The notes under the pieces: model-generated
What the model saw: the letters and a program-made list of their open reading frames with translations, nothing else
Told to the model about the DNA's origin: nothing
The model's database searches: none
In this document: piece by piece, positions 48,401 to 58,300 of the stretch
Layout: every line of letters starts with the position of its first letter
Position numbering within the stretch: position 1 is the first letter of the stretch
DNA from: Heliocidaris erythrogramma
Taxonomy: Eukaryota > Echinodermata > Echinoidea > Camarodonta > Echinometridae
DNA: 64,000 nt
Assembly: GCA_025617745.1 (NCBI GenBank)
Contig: CM046858.1
Coordinates: 47,381,197-47,445,196, forward strand
Direction of reading: 5' to 3'
Translations under genes and position numbers: made by a program

Positions 48401-50080
48401 TGGAGGTCAGTTTTTACCTAGATGTTGACGCTTCACAAACTATTATTTGCTATCCATAGGCATACAGGCCCAGTTTCGCCTTGGATGGGGGTTGACGTCT
48501 ATTCCCAGAAAATAAACACTTTAACTTTTTTTGTAGTGAAAATGTAATTTTGTCATTAAAAATATACTCACAAATTATATAAAAAATTATGCATAGATCC
48601 CCTCTCTACCAGAATATGACGGTTCCCCAATATTGGTCTTTTCAACATTCTCGAGAGGCGTCAGCGCCTCCCCCCCCCCCCACTTCCCGGCGAATTTGTG
48701 GTATCATATAAACAGTGAAATTGTAATGCAGCATTGGTTTCAAGTTTAACTGAAAAGACTAATAGTCATATGGATTCGCTATATATATGATTGCGGATCT
48801 CCATGAAGATTATGTTTTAATGATAGGATTTATTAATCGATAAAGACTTCATGTTAATTACTTCGCATTGCTCCGAAAAACTCGACCGTCTCTGACTATC
48901 TCTTATTCAAAATTGATGCAGATAATTTGTTAAGCCGATTGTATCTTTATTTTCTACATGACCATTACATTTTGAATGAAAATTTTGAATTAAATTCATG
49001 ACAAAATAGTGTATGTCCATTCCAATTTGATATGATTGTGCTCGTCATTGTTGTAATGTTTCAGAGAAAGAGCTGTCAACGAAGAGCCAGGGCGATTCAC
49101 GACTGGCATGGGTGAAGACCCAAACCTCGAAATGGACCCGATTTGATGAACAACCACAATCTGAGGTACGATATGACTGCTCTAAAGTATTGTATGACGT
49201 GTTTATCTATTACCAGACAATTTTAAACACTACTTATTCATCCTACTGAAAAGTTCCTCAATGAAATATCTTCAAATATGGCTGACATACATATAAATTA
49301 ACGATAAATAAAGTCCACTAAACATTTAAATTGTTAATTCGATTTTAGTTGGTGGGGTTGTGATGTTCATTATATCCAAAATAATATAGATGACAAACAA
49401 TATTCAAGGAATAACGGGCAGGCTTTTCAAAGGAGTGAGCAATGGAAGCGTGGGTATGGGGCGTGGCATCGTTAGGAGGGGGCGACTGGTTGGCAATATT
49501 TTCGAATCTTTGTAGGTAAGTTTGAAAATCTGAGTACCTGTAATTTATTTTTGCTTTATTTTTGTTGTTTTCGGGGTTGTCGGTATTAAAGTCTTCGACC
49601 AAATTGTCTGGCAAAGTTGGTCCGACACCCATTCCCCCATTTAAAATGGCATTCCGATGCCCCTTCTGGCATCGAGATATAAGAAGTTACTGTGATTTCG
49701 TTTGGGGTGTATTAATGTAATGAAACATTTTATATCAAGAAATAAAAATTCCTTGATGCGTGCAATTTCTAAATGAAATAGGCCTGTTCTTAGAATTATG
49801 CAATATGATGAGTTGTACCAAATGTACGAATTGTACCAATTATTGAACTGAAATTAGAGCATTTAACATGTTTAACCAAGTGGTCAAATGGGAAAACAGG
49901 ACCAAATACCAGTGATCATATTGCTCTCTCCAACAGATGACCAGCATGGACGAGGATTTCGAGATGCTTGCCCAAATCTTGGATCGTATCTTCATGCTTG
50001 GCATTTTCGCAACACTGTTGGTCATCACTCTCAAATTCTTGATGCTTTGTGGGCAGTCGGAATCGCTATTGAGCACCTGA
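39439..50080 (+). CDS. Cys-loop ligand-gated ion channel subunit, nicotinic-receptor-like
   Basis: Nine exons join without frame error to 460 codons plus stop: 39439-39490, 42548-42711, 43315-43359, 44107-44216, 45491-45643, 47230-47597, 48160-48405, 49065-49165, 49937-50080. The product has a signal peptide, an extracellular ligand-binding domain with a 15-residue Cys-loop (C...FPFDEQEC), helices M1 to M3, a short cytoplasmic loop and M4. It ends in the plasma membrane and would assemble as a pentamer. M2 keeps the cation-channel pattern: SGER before it, Leu at 9', Asp at 20'. Agonist-site residues are missing: no vicinal Cys pair in loop C, and the Trp and Tyr of loops B and A are replaced. 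It is therefore a divergent non-alpha-type or orphan subunit, and acetylcholine binding should not be assumed. Confidence 0.9.
40222..40286 (-). repeat. tRNA-like segment, left arm
   Basis: The minus strand reads ttagtctagcggtaatgcca and ccctggttcgaggctcgcca, a diverged inverted copy of the right-arm segment. Confidence 0.6.
40391..40463 (+). repeat. tRNA-like segment, right arm
   Basis: Has ttagtccatcggtaa (A-box-like) and cctggttcgaggctcgcca (B box and T-arm-like). The 5' acceptor strand does not pair, so it is not a tRNA gene. Confidence 0.6.
41558..41858. mobile_element. GC-rich 300-bp MITE, TTAAAGGGATAC ends
   Basis: Perfect 12-bp inverted ends TTAAAGGGATAC / GTATCCCTTTAA around a GC-rich core with gagctcgagctc. 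TTAA at both ends may be the target duplication. It lies in the first intron of the channel gene. Confidence 0.75.
42548..42711 (+). CDS. LGIC exon 2: first part of ligand-binding domain
   Basis: Encodes EEGRLIRNLLDTGYDVRERP, the family's N-terminal helix with YD.R.RP, and then LYLLAISDL. The donor is CTA|GTAAAT. The codon split with exon 1 resolves to Asp. Confidence 0.82.
43315..43359 (+). CDS. LGIC exon 3: 45-nt loop D exon
   Basis: Fifteen codons, DPRTQVLSGISWFVV, lie between a cttctttctatag-like acceptor and a GTAAGT donor. Nicotinic receptor genes have a 45-bp exon at this position. The conserved loop D Trp is present. Confidence 0.82.
43388..43655. mobile_element. Two adjacent GGGGAGC-family hairpin MITEs
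   Basis: 43388-43505 is a one-sided copy and 43513-43655 a full hairpin of the same family as 12705 and 22405. They share atttttaccgacaa and cagccaatcagatgcaagg. Confidence 0.8.
44107..44216 (+). CDS. LGIC exon 4: WYDNRLAW segment and loop A region
   Basis: Encodes DWYDNRLAWDPRHYAGIG and WSPKLYLQNT, the family's W.D.RL.W signature and W.P.I.L.N segment. The loop A Tyr typical of nicotinic receptors is Gln here. Confidence 0.87.
45491..45643 (+). CDS. LGIC exon 5: Cys-loop
   Basis: Encodes TSCDLNLQKFPFDEQECW, the diagnostic Cys-loop with 13 residues between cysteines. The donor TG|GTTAGT splits a Trp codon completed by exon 6. A TTA/TTG microsatellite follows the donor closely. Confidence 0.88.
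45685..45838. repeat. TTA/TTG/AGT trinucleotide run and poly-C tract
   Basis: Microsatellite directly after the exon 5 donor of the channel gene, ending in a >20-base C run. Confidence 0.9.
46024..46196. mobile_element. Poly-C MITE, target duplication AATGT
   Basis: Begins caggcgcggatccaga and ends tcttgttcgcccctg. AATGT lies at 46019-46023 and 46197-46201. Confidence 0.75.
47230..47597 (+). CDS. LGIC exon 6: loops B and C, M1 and M2
   Basis: Encodes the end of the ligand-binding domain and M1 (TSPITCLSWLSIVIFIIP). M2 follows (GERLSAAVSLVLGLTVFQIV), then TDNMPKNS. Two N-glycosylation sequons (NIS, NIT) lie in the loop C region. There is no CC pair. Confidence 0.88.
47868..48036. mobile_element. 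Poly-G MITE, cattggcggatccagg ends
   Basis: Ends cattggcggatccagg / cctggatccgcaactg. The flanks gtggt and ctggt match at 4 of 5 positions. Confidence 0.75.
48160..48405 (+). CDS. LGIC exon 7: M3 and start of cytoplasmic loop
   Basis: M3 reads TAVIISYVSECFIITIVVAI. NISHLKGRIQNKFIRSVLLD follows, equivalent to the start of the nicotinic intracellular domain. The donor is G|GTCAGT. Confidence 0.85.
49065..49165 (+). CDS. LGIC exon 8: cytoplasmic loop
   Basis: Encodes 34 residues rich in Lys, Ser and Thr between a tttcag acceptor and GAG|GTACG. Its phase matches both neighbours. Confidence 0.72.
49937..50080 (+). CDS. LGIC exon 9: M4 and C-terminus
   Basis: Encodes the pre-M4 amphipathic stretch FEMLAQILDRI and then M4 (FMLGIFATLLVITLKFLMLC). 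A short tail ends at the stop at 50078-50080. A poly(A) signal AATAAA lies at 50211-50216. Confidence 0.82.
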   Translation: MTSMDEDFEMLAQILDRIFMLGIFATLLVITLKFLMLCGQSESLLST

Positions 50081-50210
50081 GAAATATTTAGTTCAAAAAG
50101 CTGCACTTCACACCCGAGTTTAATAGAAACATGAAAGAAGATTCTTTAATCGTTTTTCTATTTAAAAAAAAACTACAAGTAGGTATTCACGGAAAGTGAA
50201 ATCTAGGAGA

Positions 50211-50216
50211 AATAAA
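50211..50216 (+). terminator. Probable poly(A) signal for the ligand-gated channel gene
   Basis: AATAAA lies 131 nt after the stop codon, in AT-rich DNA. Confidence 0.5.
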
Positions 50217-50742
50217 GGAATTAATGATTGCGAATCATGTCTTAGTTTGTACATGGACATTTCGTATTCTGTGTATAATCTTGTCATAGCTTTTATTTAA
50301 ATTGTAACCGTAAAATATTGTATTTTATTTGCAGCTTGTAGTAACCAATGTATTTTTGCTGAGAATTCCATAATTTGAAGTTGGACCACTTGGATCACCT
50401 TTCTAAAATATCAGTGAAGATAACACAGACTGACGGACGTCAGCTTTCATTTAGTTTATAGCTAGGTGTATTGAATTTATAGATAGATGAAAACGAATCG
50501 TCAACATTTTACTCCTTGTACTGAACGTCAAGATAAATCGTTCAAAAATTTGACTGTCGACCACAAAGCTAAAGACAAACTCCCCCTTGAATTACGAGAT
50601 CGTTTTCATACACATGTATGACTTCGCACTTGCAAAGTTACGACTAGTGAAATCATGAAGCCTTAGTTTTGAGGTAGGCCACTGGGCCTATGCTGTTTCA
50701 ATGATGAAACAATAACAGAGAATAATAATCAACACCTTTGGC

Positions 50743-51066
50743 TAATAATAATGATAACTGTTTTCTTTTTATATAGCGCCTTTCCAATTAAGTAACTGAT
50801 CAAAGCGCTTTACAATGTATTATTACCCCGGTCGTATTGAATTCCAGCTTGTCAACCATTTTACAGGCGCACACGTGCTTTTCTAGCCACAATGACGTTC
50901 CCGTCCTATACCCTTACCGGGTACCGGTACCCATTTAACACCTGGGTGGAGAGGAGCAATGTAGATAAAATGCCTTGCTCAAGGACATATTAAGTGCCGT
51001 CCCGTGGTTCGAACCCACGACCTTTGCATCCCCAGTCAAGTGATAAAACCACTCGACTACGACACC
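50743..51066 (-). mobile_element. tRNA-derived SINE
   Basis: The minus strand starts gtgtcgtagtcgagtggtt with a B box gtgggttcgaaccacg. It passes through gtaaagcgctttgatcag and ggaaaggcgctatataaa and ends in a TTA repeat tail. Confidence 0.8.
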
Positions 51067-51331
51067 TCTTACCACATTTATCCTCACTCCTTAATTATTC
51101 CCCAATACCTCGTTTTTAGGGGGTTTTTAAAGTATATATTTACACACCACCGAATCAAGCCTTTGCTTTTTCTGGCATAACACCTCCGTCACATCACATC
51201 CGTCACATCACCTCCGTCACCTCCAAACCGACTCCACACCAATTCTAAACCGGGCTATTCTTTTTCCATTCAGGGTAATGCAATTTTTGTCTTCTGTCTG
51301 TTGTCGGCCTGATATCGGTCTGGTGTCTGTC

Positions 51332-51613
51332 TGGGCCCTATCAATAACAAGTTACAATAGTTGTTATAAGCTACTGAAATCCTTGCATCTGATTGGCTAA
51401 GAGCAAATTTGTCACAGAAATGGGACAGTTGCTAGTGATAACAAGTTTTATGAAACCGGACCCTGGGGCCCATTTCACAAAACTTGTTATCAATAACAAG
51501 TTACAATAATTGTTATAAGCTACTGAAATCCTTGAATCTGATTGGCTGAGAGCAAATATGTCATAGAAATGGGGCTATTGTTATTGATAACAAGTTTTAT
51601 GAAACAGGGCCCC
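51332..51613. mobile_element. Two adjacent hairpin MITEs of the tatcaataacaagtt family
   Basis: 51332-51465 and 51466-51613 share tcaataacaagttacaat, ctgaaatcctt and gataacaagttttatgaaac; GGGCCC-like ends cap the second. Confidence 0.85.
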
Positions 51614-51710
51614 TGTGTCGGTCTTGCTGGTGTGACTGGGGTATAATCATTTACATTTTTTTTAAAGCACACCTTTAATACTAGAATATCACTGAAGGTG
51701 ATTAACACCC

Positions 51711-52627
51711 CTGCCCCAATGTGTGTGCCAAATTTCCTGAGCATTGCTCAAAAATGAGGAAGTGGTTTGATCTGCAATATTTTCCCGTTTTATTGCCATA
51801 TTTTGTCGTTACCATGGCAATGCAGTTTGCCACACATTGAAACAATATGTCTTGCACATCTTTCCCACAAGAACAAAGAGTGTGCCTAATTTCATGAGCA
51901 TTGCTTGAAAAAGTGAGGAAGTTGTTTGATCCGCAATATTTTCCCCGATTTACTGCCATATGTTGTTACCATCGCAACGCAGTTTCCGACACATTCCAAA
52001 AATACAGCCCTGGAAAATATTATTAGACCAAGCTTCTGTAATAAAGGTACTATAATATGCATTCCAACTAATGAAAATGATTTATATTTGTATTTCATTG
52101 AATGAATAACAAATTCCAGCAATTGTACCTTGCTTTTATGATATTTTATTTCCTTCCGCTTACCACAAACACTTTCAGTAACCATTCTTGGTCTAATAAT
52201 TTTTTCCATGGCTGTATGTCTTGCACATCTTCATCACAAGACCAATGTGTGTGCCAAATTTCATGAGCATTGCTCGAAAAATGAGGAAGTAGTTCGATCC
52301 GCAAGACTTCCCACTGATTTATTGACATAATATGCCGTTACCATAGCAATGCATTTCCGATACATTAAGAAAATATGTCTTGCACATCTCCATCCCAAGA
52401 CAAATGTGTGTGCCAAATTTCATTAGCATTGCTCGAAAAATGAGGAAGTAGTTCGATCCGCAAGATATCAACCTGATTTATTGCCACAATATGCTGTTAC
52501 CATGGCAACGCAGTGTCTGACACATTTAAAAAATATGTCTCGCACATCTACATCCCAAGACCAATGTGTGTGGCGAATTTCACGAGCATTGCTCGAAAAA
52601 TGAGGAAGAAGTTCGATGCGCAAGATT
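51711..52627. repeat. ~160-bp tandem array, five diverged units
   Basis: Units start near 51715, 51875, 52245, 52400 and 52560. They share gtgtgtgccaaatttcatga, gcattgctcgaaaaatgagg and gttaccat.gcaa. A MITE interrupts it at 52005-52214. Confidence 0.85.
52005..52214. mobile_element. Intact 210-bp TA-inserting MITE
   Basis: Ends cagccctggaaaatattatt / aataattttttccatggctg; TA at 52003-52004 and 52215-52216. Neighbouring array units give the empty site aaaatatgtcttgc. Confidence 0.9.
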
Positions 52628-52639
52628 TGCAATTGGCCG

Positions 52640-55019
52640 ACCGCCCGACCGTACGCTGTTTCCTATATACCCCCTTCAAACTTCGTTTGGCAGGTGTATA
52701 ATGACAAATATTTTTTTCTTGAACATGTTGTATCATAAGCACTATCAGTGTATTTTGAATTAAATCTTAGTGTGATTGTAAGCGCCTTGAGCATCCTCTT
52801 TGGGTGGATTTGTTTTCGCGTTATAACTGTCTGTACTATTACTGATTACTACATGTATTATTAACTTTTATAACCCATATGGCTCTGTTTTATCATCCAT
52901 CTTTCAGTCAGACTGTACATCTCTCACAATTAACTTGTATTTGTAACCTTTTGTATAATATGTTGTAAGTATTATAAACATTGTACATGTATTATGTTAT
53001 TGGTAAATACAATCACGTAATATCACGTCGATTCTTTTCAGATATGCCTAGAAATCAGACTAAAGAGACATCCAAAGCAATTATATTTCACTCATTTATT
53101 AGATTCAAGCAAGCACAACATAGTACATAGCATACATAACATTTAGCGCTTACAAAGTGGCAATATATGATGAAGAGCAAATAAATGTATATATATATAT
53201 ATATATATATATGCTTTGTAACAAGTTTTATTGAATACCACAATTTTGGAAAATAAATGTAATTCCACATTTTCAACTATTGATTAAATATGATAAATAG
53301 ATTTGTAGTGCCCTACTTCCATGCAAAAAATTTGAGCAAAATATTGTGAATACATGTAGGACGGAAAATCTGAAAACACAAAATGAAAATATTCATCATG
53401 CAAGCTGAAACATTTTTTCTTTTCATAAGGTCTAAATTTCAAGAATGATTCCACCGAGGATGGGTATGCAATCTTTCAATCATTCCAATTCATTAGACTT
53501 CTGAAGGCAAAAACGTGTTCATTCAATAAATTTTTGAAGGCAAAATAGTAAATCTATTCAGAATCATCACATTCTCACACACTGCAATCTAATATATCAA
53601 ACTTGGACGGAATAGTGTAATACTGGAAGCAGGATGGACAGAATAGGTGGATGGAATCGTTTATTTCCACTTGCATGTAGCACCGGTGGAATGATATATG
53701 GAACCTCAAACTAATAGAGCAATGTATTTTAATGGTGACTGGTCCCTTTAAGTATATCTTTTCAACATACCATTCAGCTTAATAATACAATAGCATGGTG
53801 TAGCTAGCATATGTGCTTATTCACTTATGCTCAGATTTGAATTTGTAATTTATAGAAGCGAGGAGCCATTCAGAAATGGATTCTTCTGAGTTAACCAGTT
53901 GAGTACTGTCTCTGTGATAACTCGGGAAAGCAACCCTTAGAAATATGTGTGAAATAAAAATGACATATTCACAATGGGTTGAAGTGCGCTACCTCAATAC
54001 AAATACAATTGTTTCTGTAAACATGCAGATCAATATTCAGATATTGTTTCTCTTCATTTGATTCCCATCAAAATAATGTGTAGTTTTTTATACATAGTTT
54101 CACAAATATCTGCAAGCATGTTTAACTCAATGCAAAATGAATTCTTGTAGAATATGTGTTTACACCAAGGCACAATATACAGCATGTATATAAATGTAAT
54201 ATGTATATATCAAGTAAAATATAACTTTCGTAATCAATTAGTGTTAGATTGCTGGTAGATATCGCCATGCAACGAAGACACCACTGTCAAAACTTTATGA
54301 ATTACTGCTTTCAAAACTAAACTATATCATTTCCAAATTCACATGTAACTGTAGAATTGTTGGCTTCAATGTTTTTAATAGGGAGAAGTCTGTTGTTTTA
54401 GTTTCATGAACGTAAAGATTTACATGTTTATTGTTGAGATTAAAATACATTTAAAGGTGTGACATGCAAAATTTCCTTTCAAAACTGAAAATAGTTTGTA
54501 GCTTTGTGTATAAATACATGTAATGGTATTTTAAGAAAATGGTAATGTATGTCAAAATCTTCTATTCTTTTCAAGTAGATATTGACTTTGAAATACCATT
54601 TTCTCCTTGTGGAAAAAAAAGATTTGTTTTAAATAAAAATATCTGAAGGAGATAAAGCAATGATTTCTTTTAAAAATGGCACTTCATAAATCAGTTACAA
54701 ACAACATACCCTGTACACTAATAGACTATATTAGGTATAACTATACAATTAGTTTTAGCTTCTGCATTCATATTAGGTGAAATGCTTATGAAATAATAAG
54801 TGTTACCTTCATATTCCCATAAAAACAAAACATTTGCAAGTGTAAAATCGGGTGAATATTTCAAAGGACAAGTTCAACAATGTGAATAACTTCAAATATT
54901 CATAACAGCATTTTTTTTTTTACAATCACAATAACATGCACAGCATATCAGCTTTTTACATCATTCTCAATTTGACCTATTCCTTATTCTTGACCTGTCA
55001 CCTTTGACCCTTGACCTGT
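52640..55019. other. AT-rich DNA, probable long 3' UTR of the dynein gene
   Basis: Contains an (AT)n run at 53188-53212. No coding frame or repeat family recognised. Confidence 0.4.
53095..53100 (-). terminator. Possible poly(A) signal for the dynein gene
   Basis: AATAAA on the minus strand, about 1.9 kb past the stop. If used, 53.1-55.0 kb is 3' UTR; it is AT-rich with no coding signal. Nearer AATAAA-like sites exist, so this is a weak choice. Confidence 0.3.
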
Positions 55020-55303
55020 TTACTTGGTGTCACAGAGCAGAGCCACACCTCTTAGGATCCAATGATCAGGATGCTGTACGGTCTTCAGGTACAGTGGGAA
55101 GATATACGTCAGGTCTGTACGGCGAGGCTTCTTGTAGACGGGGCATTCATACAGCCTGGGGTCTTTCCCACCGAGGGTATTGATGGCGTAGACATGGCAG
55201 ACGGGGAGAGGGGTGAAGAGAACCTTGGGCGGGGGTTCGATCAGCTTGCAGTTCCGTCTGTCCCATCCTGCGCCGTCCAAGAACAGACCATGGATGTATA
55301 CAC
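55020..55303 (-). CDS. DNAH5/DNAH8: Dynein heavy chain terminal exon
   Basis: Encodes [39 protein letters not shown] and the C-terminus [13 protein letters not shown]. The stop is at 55020-55022. Confidence 0.95.
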
Positions 55304-58300
55304 CTGTAGATGAAGAAGTTTACAATCAATCAATCACACATTCATGTATATCATTATAGCCATAGCTATCACTACTGCACATCAAGATAGATAACCATAG
55401 CCATTGGGGTCAGGTCGAGGCAAGTCCAAAACAAATAATCACCAAAACGGGTAAATGAATGCGTAAATTAAGAACAAATAACTGTGAAAGTGTATATGTG
55501 ATTTTGCGTCAGTCATTGAATGAATGAATGAATGAATGAATGAATTTATTACCATTTCTAAAACAATATATGAAACATATTTACAAGGCATTTACAAATG
55601 TGAATGGTAATGGGAGACCACGAAATAGCTGACATGGCTAATGAATATGTGGTTCCCTGACAAAAATTATGTAAATGTGATATAATTAAAGACTACGTAA
55701 AACACTAATTAAATTTTAAGAATACAAATACTCTACCAATTAAGGTCTTACAATAATCAGTAAAAACTGTAAATACTGGCAAGAAGAGTACGTATATACA
55801 CACACGCATTGAATGGTTTCAGGTGGTTTAGGTGCTACAAATTGATTTCATGTGCCCCGTACAAAGGCATTAGCAGGGGCATTCCTTATAGTTTCATACA
55901 CTGTGAAACCTGTACATGTATATTATAAAGACCACTCAAGGGAGACAAGAAATGTGGTCTTCATGAGCAGGTGGTCTCTATGTACACATTATGTTAGTAC
56001 AGTTTTTCAGTGAGAAACACGGTTAAAGGAAAACAAAAGATGTGGTCTGTTACAGACAGGTGGTCTTTCTATACAGGTGATCAGGAAGGCATGTTTTATT
56101 GTATCAGGAACATCCCTCAAAACAACTTTCTGTCAAGCTCACAATGCAATGTGTGTAGACTGAATGACATACCTTCAGATGGAGGTGATGAGATATCTTC
56201 CTTGAGATACCGAGTCATATCATTGTGTAGAACAACACTGTCCAGAGCCCAACCCTTGTGAGCACGAGTGATCTCCTGTCTCATAGCTGTCAAGAAACCC
56301 TGCATGAAAAAAAGAAGAAAACATTAGGTGAATGCACATACCAATACCATAAAAACTGGCATCAGAAGCTTCCCCAGTAATGTAAAAATGGCAGAGAATA
56401 TGATCCAAAAATCACTTTGTCGGCCACCATATCCACATTCATGACCCCATCAAAAGTCTTAATGCAGAATTATCTTCCACTGCTCATGAATGTATGTTGA
56501 GGCACATATATTGTCAACATTATTAATGAATATTAACTCCAAATGGTGTTCAACCTAAATATTCAGCCGACTAAACATATTTTGTTTTGTGTTTTGTTGT
56601 TGTCTTTCATTTGGGAACTGACAGACTGTCTTATGCTGAGAGAAAAACAACAACACAGGTATCCTTACAATGAGGTCACAAAATCCTTGTTTCCCAATTT
56701 CCCTATTTTAACTTTTTCTGCACACAGTGCATTTCTACCAACAGCTTCGCAAACCCATGATTATTTGTCTGATGGCATTGACTTAATTATGTACTGTAAC
56801 TTAGATTGTATCCAACACTATCACAAATACTTTCAAGAAATTAATTCAAGTTGAACACCTTATTGAATTGCCTATAGAAATCATGTTGGGATAATGAAAT
56901 TTACCAATGTAATTTGATGATTCGCGAGGCTACAGAAGACCCCATGGTTTGAGCTTTTGGAGTTTTTAGCAATTGTCTTACCTGTGGGTTGAAGAAGCCA
57001 GTCATCCAGAAAACATTGGGACGTCCTTCGAAACACCAGGCATGGAATTGAGCATGGCGATCAATCAACTCAGTGAACCAGAAACCTAGGGTCATGGAAT
57101 CCCAGGAGATCTGTCCAAAGAAATAGACAAGGGAAGCGCTGAGAGAATATTCTTAACACATGGTGTGGTGAACGTACAGGATGTTGGTACCTGGCTGGGG
57201 TTCGAACCCTCAACCTTATGATTATTAAAAAGAGACTGAAAACCTATTCCACGACACCTGCACATTTAACAAACCTCCTCAATCTAGCAATAAAAGAAAA
57301 TAATTAATATTATACATCCAACAACAACAATCTCCTTCGTAACACTACCCGTGTTCTAAACCTACCTTCTTCCAAGATCCAGGCACCCTAGCATCAAACA
57401 TATTATCCAGAGCATCCCTGAGGTTCTCACTCATGATGATGGTACCATCAATGGCTAGCTTGAGATCCTGGAGGGTGATACGAACCGTTGAGATGACACG
57501 CTGCATACGATCTATCTCCTGACGTAGGAAGATGTTCAGAGGCTGGAGGTGGCCCATCTTCTGCAGGCGGGCTTTGACCTGAAATGGAGAAAACGAACCA
57601 TGGTTTACTATCAAGGGATAGATAATACATAATCATCACTGGTCATCATTGTTGGCTCTCCCAGCAAAGATTTGTATGTGTGGTGTCCATAACAACCTCA
57701 ACTACTCATAATTCAAACTAAAACCACAGCACTGTACATAGATTTAGAGGTCAGTTTTTATTTTAGAACTCCCTTGTTTAAGGATTACATCCCTCTACTC
57801 CCCTGCCCCTTTTGAAAATTGTTTTTAAAAAGGAGGGTATCTCTTTTTCTTACATCCTAATACATTCATACTCACCTTACATATATCAACTAAGCTAACT
57901 TAGCAAAACGTTGTGGCTGATAAAAACGCGGGAAAGACGCATATGACAAAATTATTAAACATCAAAATTTCATTCTATAGAGGCAGAACCAAAATAGGAG
58001 GATGTAGGAGGAGTATATACCTCTTTGAACACTTTCAAGCAAAATAATATGAAAACTTTTATTCAGAAATGTCTGATTCTAATTTTAGAATCACAGACAA
58101 AACTAGCAATTTTTCCCCTTTGCGTCTTTCCCGCGTCTTTATGCGCCATTGAGTTTCGCTAAACCATCTAAACAAGTTTAGTTTATTTATGTATAATGTG
58201 TGACAAAGGTAATGTTACTTTAATAATGGTTACCCTGCATTAAACCGGAGGGGAATGAGACAACTGCAACTTTAGGGGCTGCACCCCTTAGGAAATAGTA

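Noticed and set aside
51711..52627. Regularly spaced repeats that might suggest a CRISPR array
   Set aside because: Eukaryotic tandem array with units of ~160 bp and no unique spacers.
57180..57215. B-box-like ggggttcgaaccctc
   Set aside because: No A box or cloverleaf around it; at most a SINE scrap.
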